Shown one piece after another: positions 36,806-49,455 of a stretch of 64,000 nt of DNA (position 1 is its first letter; each line of letters opens with the position of its first letter). The translations under genes were made by a program, and so were the position numbers. The stretch is taken from assembly GCA_003255025.1 (NCBI GenBank), contig QANY01005876.1:820843-884842 (forward strand). Reading direction: 5' to 3'. Under the pieces are notes generated by a model, which saw only the letters and a program-made list of their open reading frames with translations, made no database searches and was not told the origin of the DNA. The DNA is from Datisca glomerata. Taxonomy: Eukaryota > Streptophyta > Magnoliopsida > Cucurbitales > Datiscaceae.

Positions 36806-37771
36806 AGTTCATACAGGATAAGATTTAGTTAGTAATGCACTATTAGAAACATAACAATGGTGAGAAGTAATATCAGAAAGTACATTGTTTTTCTTGGGTT
36901 CACTGGGAGACGCAGTGCAGTCACGCGCAAAGTGACCCAAAATGCCACAATTATAGCATTTCATCTCACTCTTGTTCTTCATTTTACCACCATGTTTGCC
37001 TCTTATATGACGGTTGGTCTTAGGTTTCTTGCCTTTGTGTTGTGGGTTTTCACCTTTTCTTTTCTTTCCCTTATTTAAAAATTTAGAATTTTCCTTTCTC
37101 TTAAAACATCTAGTTTGGGAACTTGTTTCAGCAACATAAGCTTGAGTAGAAGTTTTAGCAGTTTCCAAGCGCCCAGCTTCTAATTCCACATGACGTGCAA
37201 TATCATTAAAAGTTTTTATATTTTCATTGTGCGTCATGTTGACCTTCATGTGTTCCCAATTTTGAAGGAGGGAACGAATGACAACTTGAACTTGTTGTTT
37301 ATCAGTAAGTTCATGCCCAACACTTTTTAACTCTATGATCATGTTTGACATCTCTCTCAAATGTTGTTTCATTCTATGATGTTGACGCTTCACATATGTG
37401 TCAAACTTGATCGTGAGCTGTCTTAGTCTTACTGCTGAAGTCAAACCAAATTTTTCTTTTAGAGCATCTCACATATCCTTGACAACTTTAAACTTTTCAA
37501 ACTCACACATAAGATCATCTTGCATGCAACTCAACAATGTAATGCGAGTTATGATGTTCTTTCATTTCTATAAAAAGTAAGCCTCTTGATCTCTTCTATG
37601 TTGAGCAAAAATACCATCTTCAGGTTCAGTCATACTGTTTTCAAGGGTTTCCAGAATTTCTTGTTCCTCGAGAATATACTAAACTTTTCAATTCCAAATA
37701 TCAAAATTATCATCGTTCAGTTTGTCACCCTTGTTCAGTTCAGCTATTATATTTTTTTATGCGGAAGCCAT
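36806..37771 (-). pseudogene. copia element 1 gag, broken N-terminus
   Basis: The ATG at 37771 begins MASA and then meets a stop. The next readable block (KNIIAELNKGDKLNDDNFDIW) has the copia gag start pattern. From 37444 the frame is open for 211 codons, with a UBN2-type gag core, a Lys-rich stretch (GKKRKGENPQHKGKKPKT) and a CCHC zinc knuckle CYNCGILGHFARDC at about 36960-36920. Confidence 0.8.
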
Positions 37772-37990
37772 ATCAACTACAACATATAAACACAACACCG
37801 CATATAGATACTAGCACTTCAAAAGAAAACACTCACATTCACATCTTAAAGTTATGACAAACTTAACTAAGTCAATGATGATGTGATACTGAGTATATGA
37901 TCGAAAGTTCACAGTACTTACAATCATCTCCCAGACAGAATATTATATCACCATTACTTAGTTATATGCCCAACACATAACAAAACACAT

Positions 37991-38235
<245 letters not shown>

Positions 38236-38548
38236 NGTTGATAGGGCTCTTTTAGGTGGAATGATAATGAGCGTCCTTACGGTCATTGCTCTAATACTTC
38301 ATTTTGGACTAAGGACATCGTCATCTTATTAATTTGTTTGAAGAAGATATTCTTCGATTTCTCATCTTTGAGAGAAAATATTACACTCTGGATGATTTTT
38401 ATTTATCGTGGCCGCCTCTCTTTGAGGTTGATGTATTCTTTTAGGTTAAGATTATTATTAAAACTGCTCGAGACTGACCCACAGTGGAAGTCGGAGCCAT
38501 TGAGCATTTTTGTTAAATGATGCTGAGCAATGCTTAATTTACCACTGT

Positions 38549-38570
38549 ATGTTATATATATATATATATA
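38549..38570. repeat. (TA)n microsatellite
   Basis: A short uninterrupted TA tract in the leader of copia element 1. Confidence 0.9.
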
Positions 38571-38752
38571 TAAAGAAACCGAATTGTTAATCAAACAGCA
38601 CGATTAACAAACTTCGAAAGAAAATATGCAATATTGGAACTAAGAACAACCGACATGCAAAAAAATAGTAGATAAAAAACTACTTTGCAATCCACTCACA
38701 GTCCAGAAACATATTTTTGATAATTATTTAGGCGCGAAAACATGATGATTAT

Positions 38753-38764
38753 GCTCTGATACCA
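38753..38764 (-). promoter_or_regulatory. primer-binding site of copia element 1
   Basis: gctctgatacca on the plus strand is the inverse complement of TGGTATCAGAGC, matching initiator-Met tRNA. Confidence 0.85.
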
Positions 38765-38769
38765 ATATA

Positions 38770-39131
38770 GAAATACCAAGTCAATAACACTTACTTGATT
38801 ACGTAGCGAAATTGATCGAAATGATGAATTATGTGCCGAATCTTGTAGAAAATCACGAAAAGGAATTTTTCACTTGTTCCACAACCCAAAACCCTTGATT
38901 TTGTATATGAAAACTTGATTTTAGTGTTGGAGGAATGATTTTCTCCAATGAATATCAATAGGTCCGAATTACTTCTAAAACAAATGAAGTTTCAACCTCC
39001 ATAGAAGTTAATGGTGGTTATTTATATTAACCATCATTGGTAGTTTTTCATGTGAAAAATTATCAATCATCCCTTTTCAAACACGGGTTGGGTCGACCCA
39101 TCATGGATGTCCGGATTCGAGTTTTCTAACA
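38770..39131 (-). repeat. 5' LTR of copia element 1
   Basis: It lies directly beyond the primer-binding site and aligns with 32331-32699. Confidence 0.85.
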
Positions 39132-39660
39132 ACATCAAATAACAGCTTTATACACTTAATTAAATTTTTGTCATCCTTTTAAATTCGTTAGATTTCTGTC
39201 AAATTTTATTTTCTTTTAATTACATCATTCTGTAGTAGACGTAATTACTATCATGATTAATTAAGTAATAAACTTCTTTTTGAATTTATTATATTTTTTT
39301 ATTTTTTACGTTTTACATTTTGTGTTGGAGAAAGAGGAAGAGAGATTTGATATGAGAGAGAATGAGATTTTAATGCCAAAAATAAGATTGGAGAGATTTT
39401 TTATTTGAGAGGGAGTGAGAGTTTTGATTTAATATGAGAGAGTGAAATGATAAGATAAATATGCAAATAACAAAATATTCGGTTGACTTGAGAGAGAGAG
39501 GGGAGAGAGATGGTTAAGATTTACATGTAAATAATTATTATTTTCTAAGATTTTGATTTGAGAGCGATAGAAAGTTTAAGTCAAAATCCTAACTTTGGTT
39601 TTTACTGAACAAAAAAAAGATAGTGTACTCAGAACTCTATCAAAGATTCCCTATTTTTTT
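39132..39660. other. AT-rich and GA-rich intergenic stretch
   Basis: Several gagagagag words and AT-rich DNA. No gene or termini recognised. Confidence 0.5.
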
Positions 39661-39678
39661 TATTTGATAAAAATTACA

Positions 39679-40350
39679 TTGAAAACAAATGAAAAATATG
39701 AAAATAAAATGTAAATAGGAGTGTTATTAAATCAAGTAATTTACACATATTACATAAAAATCAAGTAATATGCAAATATTACGATGGAAATTTACACTGG
39801 TTATTCTCAATTTGTAAAAAATGATATGTAAATAATTATCACAGAGTTAAAAATTTACAATATTTTGCACAGTTTCATGTAGATGGAAATTTACACAGTT
39901 TAAAAAATTTACATATATTCAAAAATAAACATAAAACTGCATTGAAAACAAATGAAAAATATGAAAATAAGATGTAAATAGATTAAATCAAGTAATATGT
40001 AAATATTACACTGATAACAAAAAAATCTAGTAATACGTAAATATTACATAGATAGAAATTTATACTGATTATTCTAAATTTTTAAAAAATGGTATGTAAA
40101 TAATTACCACAGATTCAAAAATTAACAAAATTTTGCACAATTTCGTGTAGATAGAAATTTACACATATTCAAAAATTAACATAAAAAGAAAACAAATGAA
40201 AATCTGAAAATAAAATGTAAAAACGAATGGTATTAAATCAAGTAATATGTAAATATTACACAAATAACATAAAAATCAAGTAATAGGTAAATATTAAATA
40301 GATAGAAATTTACACTATTATTCTCAATTTTTAAAAATGATATGTAAATA
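39679..40350. repeat. three tandem copies of a roughly 250-bp AT-rich unit
   Basis: Units start with gaaaacaaatgaaaa near 39679, 39943 and 40189 and share atcaagtaatatgtaaatatta, gatagaaatttacac and gatatgtaaataatta. The spacing is about 264 and 246 bp. The repeat is flanked on both sides by gagagag-rich DNA. Confidence 0.75.
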
Positions 40351-40490
40351 ATATTTATGAGAGAGTGTGTAAAATAAGGTAAGTAATTAATTATTGGAGA
40401 GAGAGGGTATTTTCGGTTAAAGAGAAGATTCAATTGAAGGTGAGAGAGGGGATAGAGAGATGAGAGAGAGAATATTATAAATATGTATTA

Positions 40491-40568
40491 TTTATGATGA
40501 GAGAGTGTGTGATTGATAAGGTAAGTAACGATTTATGATGAGATAGTGTGTGATTGATAAGGTAGGTA
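40491..40568. repeat. 41-bp tandem duplication
   Basis: The block atttatgatgagagagtgtg through gataaggtaagtaacg is repeated directly with a few changes. Confidence 0.8.
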
Positions 40569-40774
40569 AAGGTGACAACTGGGACGGTTCGGCCCACGAA
40601 ACCAGCTGAACCGGCCCGACCTTGAATAGTACTGGGCCGGTTAAGACCCGTTGGCCAGGTCCGGGCCATCACGGGCCTTGTCTTCATGGCTCGGCCCGGA
40701 TGCTAGACCCGGCCCGGCTCGTGAATCTATTTTTTTGTCTAGAAAATTGAACAATTATGCATGCAGTGAAGTTT

Positions 40775-40830
40775 GAACCCATGATCTCTCCCTTATAAAT
40801 CACATTCTTTACCAATAGACCAAGACAACA
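40775..40830 (-). promoter_or_regulatory. tRNA-like A and B boxes, minus strand (one mismatch each)
   Basis: On the minus strand TGGTCTATTGG and GTTCAAACT lie 44 bp apart. Each has one mismatch to its Pol III box consensus. The spacing is that of a tRNA gene, but no cloverleaf is evident. Confidence 0.35.
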
Positions 40831-41226
40831 TTAATTAAATATATTGTTTAAAATATATTTTTATTGTCTTTTAACACATTTATCAAAACTTCAAATAATA
40901 TACTTTTCAGATAAACGTATTTAATTAAATAAAAAATAATATTTTTTATTTAAATAAATATTTTGTTCAATAAAAAAATTAGATTCATGAAAACTTTAAA
41001 AAATATTGGTTTAATATTCCTAATATATTTTGTTCTATTAATGAACATAAATTATAAATTAGTTATTAATTATTTATTATATTTTAGATTTTACGTGAAT
41101 ATGAATATCACTAGTTTATGAATTTAATAAATAAAATAATTATTTTACTTATTATTACAAGTTTTTCTTTTGAGATTTTAAAATAATAAAATAAAATAAT
41201 TATATGAAAGTAACATGACTTACATA

Positions 41227-41278
41227 TAGCTTAGTGGTAATCCTTACACTTCATCTATTCCCCATCAAGGTTCAACTC
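41227..41278 (+). promoter_or_regulatory. tRNA-like Pol III A box and B box
   Basis: TAGCTTAGTGG (41227-41237) and GTTCAACTC (41270-41278) both match the Pol III box consensus exactly, 43 bp apart. No acceptor stem was found, so it is a SINE-like promoter rather than a tRNA gene. Confidence 0.45.
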
Positions 41279-41734
41279 TCCTCATCTACAGTTTTTAAAA
41301 TTAAATCACATTAAATGGAAGAGAAACAGGTCGGGCCGGTTATTTAACTGGGATCGGCCAATATATATTTGATTAAAACATTTAAAATTTAAATTTATGG
41401 TGGGAGAGATATTTTGTTTTGATTTGAAAGAGATTGAAATGATAGAGTCAGAGAAATTTTATGGAGAAAAATAATGGATTGGAAAGATAAAGGAAAGAGA
41501 GAAAGTTGTAAATATCTATTATTTTATATTTACTTACATTTACATTAATTTTCAAATAAATTTTGTAAATGTCATTTACGACATTTACATTATGAAAATC
41601 AGGGGTTTTATTATAGATTTGACAAAAATCTAATGTTTTTAAAAATTTGATAAAAATATAATTATATCATATGATATCGCTATTTATCTAAAAATCACTA
41701 TTATTAACAAGGTTATCAGTATCAGTACTTTTTT

Positions 41735-42400
41735 ACGGCCAAATCTCAGGGGTGAGACTTCATCAACAATGTTTTCACTTCACTCTCAAAGCCTACAATG
41801 GGGGAAGGTAAATTAGGAGACCAAGATGAGGGGGTGGTCTCCTTTTTATCCCTCCAAAGCTTAAGTCAGTAAGGAGGTAGATGGAAGTAATTTAGGAGTT
41901 TCTTGAATTTTTTGCCTACCTCAATTAATGTCATCACCTCTCTTTGTATAGTGTTATTTCGAGCAGCTAGGGTAGCTACGGTAGGGCAACCTCAGATACA
42001 GACTATTGTCCACCCTCCAATGAGATGTTGTCTTTGAGTAATCTTCAGCCTTGGGCCTTTCCTATTGGATTGATAGGGGCAAGTGATGATATGTGGTGTC
42101 AGGATAACTTGTGCTCATCCTTGCCAATGTATTATCTTGACCCTCATTGGACTACCCATATTTAATGCTCTTGATGACACCCTGAAATGGTCAGCTGATT
42201 GACTTCATATGTTCACCATTAGCCTGTCTCCTGATTGGTGGAGGCGCATTTAATGTCGTTTATGTTATTTTGTCCTCGACTTGGTTCATATCTCGTAATG
42301 AGGAGCTGAGAGAGGCAGAAACTTTTCCCGCCTAAGGATTTTCCTTCTATATGAGTGTATTTTTTCCCTTCTTAGGCTTAGAAAAAATATCGAGTTCGCT
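41735..42400 (+). repeat. second copy of the gypsy-type terminal region
   Basis: This region is homologous to 20965-21600, with the same landmarks in the same order (acaatgggggaaggtaaat, caaagcttaagtcagtaa, cattggactaccc, tgattggtggagg, cttttcccgcc). No Transposase_28-like coding region follows here; a minisatellite does. Confidence 0.7.
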
Positions 42401-42474
42401 AACTCTCAGTCTTGGTTCATTGAGGGTGGCCTCTTAATAGATTGACTTCAACGCTGGGACTGAGCTTGTATTTG

Positions 42475-43190
42475 ATGCGTTTAAGGTTGAAGCTCGCCCT
42501 CAGGTGCTTAGAGATCATGTCCTCGGGTCAAGGGGGACTTCGTCCTTAGGTACTTGGGTACCTCATCCTAGGGTTGTTGGGTACCGCATCCTTCAAGTCT
42601 AATGTGGACTTCATCCTTGGGTACTTGGGGACCTCATCCTCGGGTTCAGGGGGACCTAGTACTCGGGTACTTGGGGACCTCGTTCTCTGGTGCAAAAGGA
42701 CTTTGTCCATGGGTACTTGAGGACCTCATCCTCCGGTTCAAGGGGACCTAGTCCTCGGGTACTTAGGTACATCATCCTAGGGTGTAAGTGGACCTCATCC
42801 TTGGGTACTTGGGGACCACATCCTCAGGTTCAGGGGGACCTAGTCCTCGAGTACTTGGAAACCTTATCCTCGGGTGCAAAGGGACCTTGTCCATGGGTAC
42901 TTCAGGACCTTGTCCCCGAGTTAGAGGGACCTAGTCCTCGGGTACGTAGGTACCTCATCCTAGAGCACTTAGGTACCTCATCTTCGGGTGTAAGAGGACA
43001 TCATCCTTGGTTACTTGGGTACCTTGTCCTGGGGTACTTAGGTATCTCATCCTTAGGTACTTTGGTACCTCGTCCTTGGGTACTTGGATACGTCGTCCTG
43101 GGATACTTGAGTACCTCGTCCTGGTTACTTGGGTACCTCATCCTTAAGTACTTGGGTACCTCATCCTTAAGTACTTGAGTACCTTGTCCT
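42475..43190 (+). repeat. minisatellite, 24-bp unit (ggtacttgggtacctcatcctt)
   Basis: The core gggtacttgggtacctcatcct recurs throughout with substitutions and some 30-bp variants. Because 24 is a multiple of three, one frame stays open for 162 codons (42690-43178), giving a monotonous Gly/Ser/Leu/Pro product. That frame is a by-product of the repeat. Confidence 0.85.
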
Positions 43191-43282
43191 AGGATGATCT
43201 TTTATGAATGCCCAAAAAATAGGTATAATAGTACCATAAACGGACTTCCAAGTTGTAACTATTTTATTTCACAGAGAAGAGA

Positions 43283-43522
43283 TTGTCGCCTTCTTGTGTT
43301 TCGTTGAACCATCACAGCAGGCCATTTTGTTGTGACAGTTTGTGTAAATGCCGCAATATTGTCATTAGTGTCACTTTAAATCACACTATTGTGACGGTTA
43401 AAAGAAATCTCCGAAATCAGTAACTCTATTGTTATAGTTTTTGTAACCATCGCAATAAAACTCTTATGCTAACTTTTAGCAATGGTGGATACAACCATCA
43501 TAATATGATGATTTTCTTGTAA
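43283..43522. mobile_element. CACTA-like right terminus, second family
   Basis: The stretch ends gattttcttgtaatg, inverse of CATTACAAGAAAATC, which is one base from the CACTACAAGAAA terminus. The preceding 240 bp holds recurrent subterminal words such as ttgtgacggtt, gtttttgtaaccatcgcaat and ttgtgacagttt in both orientations. No matching left end was found. Confidence 0.5.
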
Positions 43523-45640
43523 TGGGATACAAATTACTAATAGTAGTAAGAAGACCCGAGCTCACTTTCATATGATTGGAGACATCGAAACTTAATCATT
43601 TTATAAACTCATCTTTAATTTCATATTTGTCAAAATTCGTCACAAAAAGTTCAACAGAAAAAAGTTCATCTTCAATTATGTATCGTTTGCTCTATACTTT
43701 TCTAGCTGGCTTGACGAAAGAAAGAAAAAGTGACTAATTTCATCATAGGTCCCGATAAATGTATTTTTGTTAATAGGAAAATATATTTCAATCAAATAAA
43801 TTATAACTATATAAGAAACAAAAACAGAAAGTAGGAAAGGAAAAACAGAAAGTAGGAAAGGAAAAATAAACTAACACCTAACAAAAAATACTATCAAGCG
43901 GAACCCCCAATTAACTTGGAGCCTAATATTAACATCAGAACTGGCCTTCCTATTCTTTTTAACGAACAATTCTTTCACTAATAGTCCTAATACATGTAAG
44001 TATAGTATCACTATCTCTAACTTTTCCATCAAAATAACTACAAATTCCTTTTAAGCTAAATATAATAGATGAACACAGTGAACACAAGCTTGAAAAGATA
44101 GATGAAAAGGAAGAACTCCTATCATAAAGCAAAAGTCAATAAAACGTTTGCTAAGAAGAAAAAGAAAAGCTGTTGGCGTTTGAATATTTCAAGTCAATTT
44201 CATGTTTCTATTGCGGAATATTTCACTCTATATTATTCCATAACTTAAGGCGTTGAACATGAATATTTGAAACCCAAGTTTCCCATCTTTGTTGGGGATC
44301 GGCTAATAAACATTGCTAAAGTAAACATTAATATCGATTTCTTGCTAACTACATCAATTATTTTGTTGTTAACATGATATTTTTTGTGATATATTAATTA
44401 ATTGCACCGTTTTCTATTTATCAACTATTAATTTAATAAACCAAAATGATATGTAATATAATGTGTTTAATTATTACACATAGTGATGTATATTGTATCA
44501 TATTAAACGAGATAAATAAATGAATAAGAGATAATATATGTGTATAATGATCGATGAACTGTCATCAATCATTATAATAAGCGGCATCTAGTAATCAGGA
44601 AAGCAACATGTAGTATCACGTGTAACAAATGAGTCAAAGAAAATTCACATGGTGGTGAGGATAACGAGAACATGATAGTCAAAGCCGCTACCAAAACTAG
44701 CTCTTCTCATATCTCTAATAATCTAATTTGTTTAGATACATATTTTATTTTGTAAAATGGATAGCTTGTAAATGCCTATAAATAAACTTGAATTACAGAC
44801 TCGAGGGGGCAATTGATCACCACAGTACATACTATGTTGAGAGCTTTTATTACTTTCACTTTCACATTCTTAATTATCTTCGAATCTTGAGAAATAATTA
44901 AGTTTTCATGTGTGCATGACAGATCATGACGGTGTCAAGGGTTGCAAATGTTAAGCATGTTGCTACATTTTATCTTAAAGAATCTTAGTAGTAGTCTAAT
45001 AATATCAGTTTAACTTCTGCAAAAGTCAATTGCGCTAAGAGAAATAAATATTATAATATATGTATGCATCATACATATAGATATATCCTGCCGAGTGCCG
45101 CCTATACTATATGCATGCACAGCAAACTGGCAAGAAATTAATTAGTAATTCATTTAAAAAAATTAAATAGCTGCCACACATATATATGTATTATGACACG
45201 CTGTTTGAAAAAGTCAACTTATAATTAGGACCAACTTGTAGATATGAATTTCCAACAAAAGGAAATCAGTTTGTTTAGATCATCCTAATTAATACATGTG
45301 CATATCTATTCCTCTCAAATAATTCGAGCCAGTGGCTTTAAAAAATGGCTGAAAGGTAAAAACATACATATACTCTACACAATTCTTTTGCTAGTTTAGT
45401 GTTTATACTTAAAAATTATTGTAATCAACCCATTTTTATTTTTAACCGAAAAAACGTTTATTTCCCTTCCCAAAGACATTATATACAATATCATTCTAAA
45501 TTTTTTGCATTAGTGATTTAATAGCTAATTACATACTTGGTAGAAGCAAAATGTAATCTATCTGACATGTAAGCTCATTTCAATACATGTAGAACTCATT
45601 AGAAGATGAGAAACGGTGTTGAGCACAAGCAAAAATAAAT
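43523..45640. other. intergenic region, nothing recognised
   Basis: AT-rich DNA without long open frames, termini or RNA genes that I can identify. A 19-bp word (acagaaagtaggaaaggaa) is doubled near 43828-43866. Confidence 0.5.
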
Positions 45641-45653
45641 TTGTAAATTCTAA

Positions 45654-48620
45654 TCATTGAAGTATGTGTAACCACAACGTTTCCGCTCTGATACCAATAT
45701 GTGTAACCACAACGTCTTCGCGCTGACCAATTTCTCTAATAAGGTGATCTTTACGATCTATGTGTTTGGATCTCTTATGGTTTCTCGGTTTCTTAGAATT
45801 CGATACAATCCCACTATTATCACAATAAAGTGTCATGGGCTTGTTAGCGTCTGGAACAACTTCCAAAATTTTCAAGAACTTTCTAAGCCATACAGGCTAC
45901 TTTGGAGCTTCATAATCAACAATGCAAGATTGCTTGATATTTCTTCATACAACTGCTCCACTGTTCAGAATCAGTGTACCCCGTCATATTCAGGTCAGTA
46001 CATGAATATACAAGCATATAGTTCCTTGTTCTTTTCAGATTCTTAAGGATATGCTTGACGGCATTCCAATACTCGATTCCAGGATTAGGTTGGAAATGAT
46101 TCACCACGCCCATGTCATAGGAAATGTCTGGCCTAGTGCAAAACATCGCATGCATGAGACTTCCTACGGTTGAGGCATATGGAATATTTCTCATGTTTTC
46201 CTCTTCTTGAGGAGTCTTGAGAGACTGCTCCTTGAAGAGGCTGAATCCATGTCTAAAAGGAAGAAACCATTTCTTCTAGTTTTGCATACTGAAGCGATCC
46301 AACACCTTATCAATATAAGATGTATGAGACAGTGCCAATTGTTTGTTCTTCCTATCTCGAAAGATCTGAATACTTGAGACAAATATAGCTTCTCCAAAGT
46401 CATTCATATCAAATTGCTTTGCATGCCAAATCTTAACATCAGACAATTTTTCTATATCATTCTCAATGAGTAGAATATCATATAAGTACAAGACTAGAAA
46501 AACTACCTTCCCGTCATGTATCTGCTTATACACACATGGCTTATCCACTAACTGTTCAAAACTATAGTTTTTAATAGTTTCGTCGAATATAATATTCCAC
46601 GATCGTGAGGTTGCTTAAGTCCATAAATGGACTTCTGCAGTTCACAAACTTTGCCCTCATGGTCTTTCTCTATGAACCCGTCTGGTTGAGCCATATAAAT
46701 GCGCTCATCAAGATTGTCATTCAGAAAAGCAGTATTGGCATCTATTTTTCAGATTTCATAATCAAGGGCAGCAGCAATAGAAAAAAGGATTTGGATGGAT
46801 TTAAGCATGGCCACTAGCGAGAATGTATCCTCGTAGTCTATACCTTCCTTTTGGGTGTAGCTTTTGGCTGCCAGCCTAATTTTGAATGCCTTTACATTCT
46901 CATTCGGATCTATTTTCTTCTTATAAATCAATTTGCATCCTACACGTTTTACCCCTTCAAGAGGATATATAAGCTTCCAGACTCCGTTCGAGTACATCGA
47001 ATGTGTCTCAACGTTCATGGCTTCTTGCTATAAGTTTGCTTCAGGACCTGCCCTTGCCTCTGAGTATGAGACATGTTCATCAAGGTCCTTATCTAAAACA
47101 ACTGTCAAAACTTCTCCATAGGACATATACATCTCAGGTTGTTTCACAACCCTCCCACTATGTAGAGGCTCCATTGGCTTTGTCTCCTGTCGTGGTTCTT
47201 CCATTATTGAATCAGAAATAATTTTTGATTGGGGAGTCGGTGCCCTCCCACTCAATTATTCCTCTAGCACAACTGTGCTTCTCGACTATACACTTTTAAT
47301 GTAATCTTCTTCAAGAAAATGAGCACTCACACTAACGAATATTTTCTAGTTAGTCGTACTGTAGAAGATGTAACACTTCGTTCTTTTAGGATATCTTACG
47401 AACATGAATAATTATGAACTACTGGCCAACTTGCCTGTCTTTGATTTTAGAACATGTGCTGGACGCCCCTATATTTTAAAATGGTTAATAGACGACTTTG
47501 GTCCATACCATCATTCATATGGTGTACCAGGCACTGTCTTCGATAGAACTTGGATCAGAATATATGCCGCTCTTTCCAAGACATATCCCCAGAAGATATC
47601 TGTGTGGGATGAGTAACTCATCATGGATCTAACCATATGCATCAGAGTTCAATTCCTTCTCTCTAAGACACCATTTTACTGTGGCGTACCACGTGCTCTA
47701 AGTTGAGAAATAATACATTCTTCATTAAGAAAATTTTCGAACTCTCCTAGCAAATACTCTCCGCAACGATCAAATCATAGTGTTTTGATTTGTTTTTCTA
47801 ATTGCTTTTCAACCAAGGCCTTACACTCTTTGAACTTTTCAAAGGTTTCAGATTTTTGACGCATTAGATAAACATGACCAAAACGTGAGTAGTCATTAGT
47901 GAAGGATACGAAATATTCATAACCTCCTCTTGCAAGGATATTCAATGGCCCACATACATCACTATGTATGAGTTCAAGGCATTGAATGACTCTTTCACCT
48001 TTTACTGAAAAATGTCTCTTTATCATTTTGTCTTCAATACACGATTCGCATGTGGGTAGTGATCCCACACTTAAAGTTTGTAAAGGACCATCCTTCACGA
48101 GTCTTTAAATCATGTCCATGCTAATATGCCCAAGTCGTAACTGCCACGAATAGGTTAGATCTGTTGAGTCATACTTCAACCTCTTACTATCCATTTGTGA
48201 ATCATTATTCACTTCAGTGTCACATATCATTGGAACTATTAGTTTTACGTGAAACATTTTATTAAACATGCATGCAACAATAATTAAGCATTCTTTTCTA
48301 AAAATACCAAAATATTTATCAATGAATTTAAGATCAAATCATTGCTCAATTAATACTCCAATAGAAATAAGATTCTTCCCCAAAACTGGGATATAATAAA
48401 TGACATGTAAAATAATAAAATCTTTCACAAAACATAATTTAAAAGTTCACATAGATAGAGTCGATACTAGTGCTCCATTACCCCAACAGACGTTGTACTC
48501 GCACTCGTCAAGCCTTCTAACTTCTCTGAACCCCTGCAGGAGCAACAATTATGGTTAGTAGCTGCAGAGTCTACAATATAAGAAAAAGTAGAGTCGGCTA
48601 TATAACAGGTCTCAGTAACC
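45654..48620 (-). pseudogene. copia element 2 pol, broken, with altered RT active site
   Basis: The protease-like DSAATNH (in IVDSAATNHNC, about 48560) is followed by the integrase zinc region CESC and core HSDVCGPLNIL and FTNDYSRFGHVYL (48098-47775). The reverse transcriptase has KEGIDYEDTFSLVAMLKS (46850-46790). The catalytic box reads LYLYDILLIEND instead of YVDD. RNase H parts include NPGIEYWNAVKHILKNLKR and GYTDSEQWSS (46110-45960) and MTLYCDNSG...RSKHID (45830-45760). The frame is broken in several places, and the C-terminus is replaced by the repeat at 45663-45715. Confidence 0.83.
45663..45715. repeat. 18-bp direct repeat around a primer-binding-site-like word
   Basis: tatgtgtaaccacaacgt occurs at 45663-45680 and 45698-45715. 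The 17 bp between them contain gctctgatacca, the inverse complement of TGGTATCAGAGC. This is exactly where the RNase H reading of copia element 2 stops making sense. Confidence 0.85.
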
Positions 48621-48659
48621 ATTACTATACCTTTAGGTATCCCAACTATTTGAGATACT

Positions 48660-49455
48660 TTGGGCAGATCCGTTTCCAATGACCGGCAGCTCCACAGTGA
48701 TGACATTTATCTTTTTACTTGTCTACTCTCACGGTGCTCTTGCCTTTGACAGCTCTCAGCTTCTACTTTTGCGCTTTCCTTTGACCTTTTCTATGTTTTT
48801 TCTTAGAGCCAAAGGTGGAACGCTTTCTTTTAGTAAATTTAGCCTCTCCAGACTTCCTCTTGCCCTTCAGAAACAGAGTCTTAGCAGCTTGCAACTCCTT
48901 CATGAGCTCAGAAAGTGAGTACTTAAGCTTATTCATTGAATAATTAAGCTTGAAGTTCTCAAAGGTACTAGACAAAGTCTTTAGGATCATATACACCTGA
49001 GTCTCACCATCAACCTTAGCATCCATGGTCTCCATCTTATTCAGATAACTTATGATCAACATCATATGTTCCCCAACAGGGGTTCCAGGTTCCATCATGC
49101 AATTCATGAACTTGCGTGCATCTGTCTGTCTGGCTTGATGACCCTGATCTCCGAACATTTTGGTGATGTTCAACATCATACTAGTGGTAGTCTCGAAGTT
49201 TTGATGTTGTTGTTGCAACACATTGCTCATAGATGCCAAGTTGTAACATCTGTCGATCTCATCAGAATATCATAAATATCATTTTCCTCTTGAGTCGATT
49301 CACCAATAGACTCAAAGGGATAAAGGGTAGTGAGCACAAACTTGTGCTTTTCTACCATCAGTACATATGATATCAAGATTTCATTTTCAATCCACATAAT
49401 TTTCACCAGTCAATTTGTTCGCATTAATAATAGTTGAGAGAAAGGATATCGACAT
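48660..49455 (-). pseudogene. copia element 2 gag, broken
   Basis: The ATG at 49455 gives MSISFLSTIINANKLTGENY and stops at the next Trp position. From 49239 the frame is open for 158 codons with a UBN2-type gag core (RKFMNCMMEPGTPVGEHM, LKTLSSTFENFKLNY) and a Lys/Arg-rich tail. A CCHC zinc knuckle, CHHCGAAGHWKRIC, lies at about 48710-48668 in another frame. Confidence 0.8.

Larger units (their letters stand above)
40573..41365. repeat. GC-rich-ended small element with tRNA-like boxes
   Basis: Both edges are rich in ccggcccg and gggccggtt words (gacggttcggcccac at the left, tcgggccggttatt at the right), and the centre is AT-rich with no coding content. It contains one tRNA-like module on each strand (separate entries). 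This is the same layout as the elements at 1951-2765 and 3067-3847, though the terminal words differ. Termini and target-site duplication are not clear. Confidence 0.4.

Noticed and set aside
42690..43178. 162-codon plus-strand open frame
   Set aside because: It is produced by a minisatellite whose 24-bp unit is a multiple of three; the product is monotonous and matches no family.
47404..47616. Plus-strand 70-codon frame
   Set aside because: It is the complement of the integrase part of the minus-strand copia element 2.
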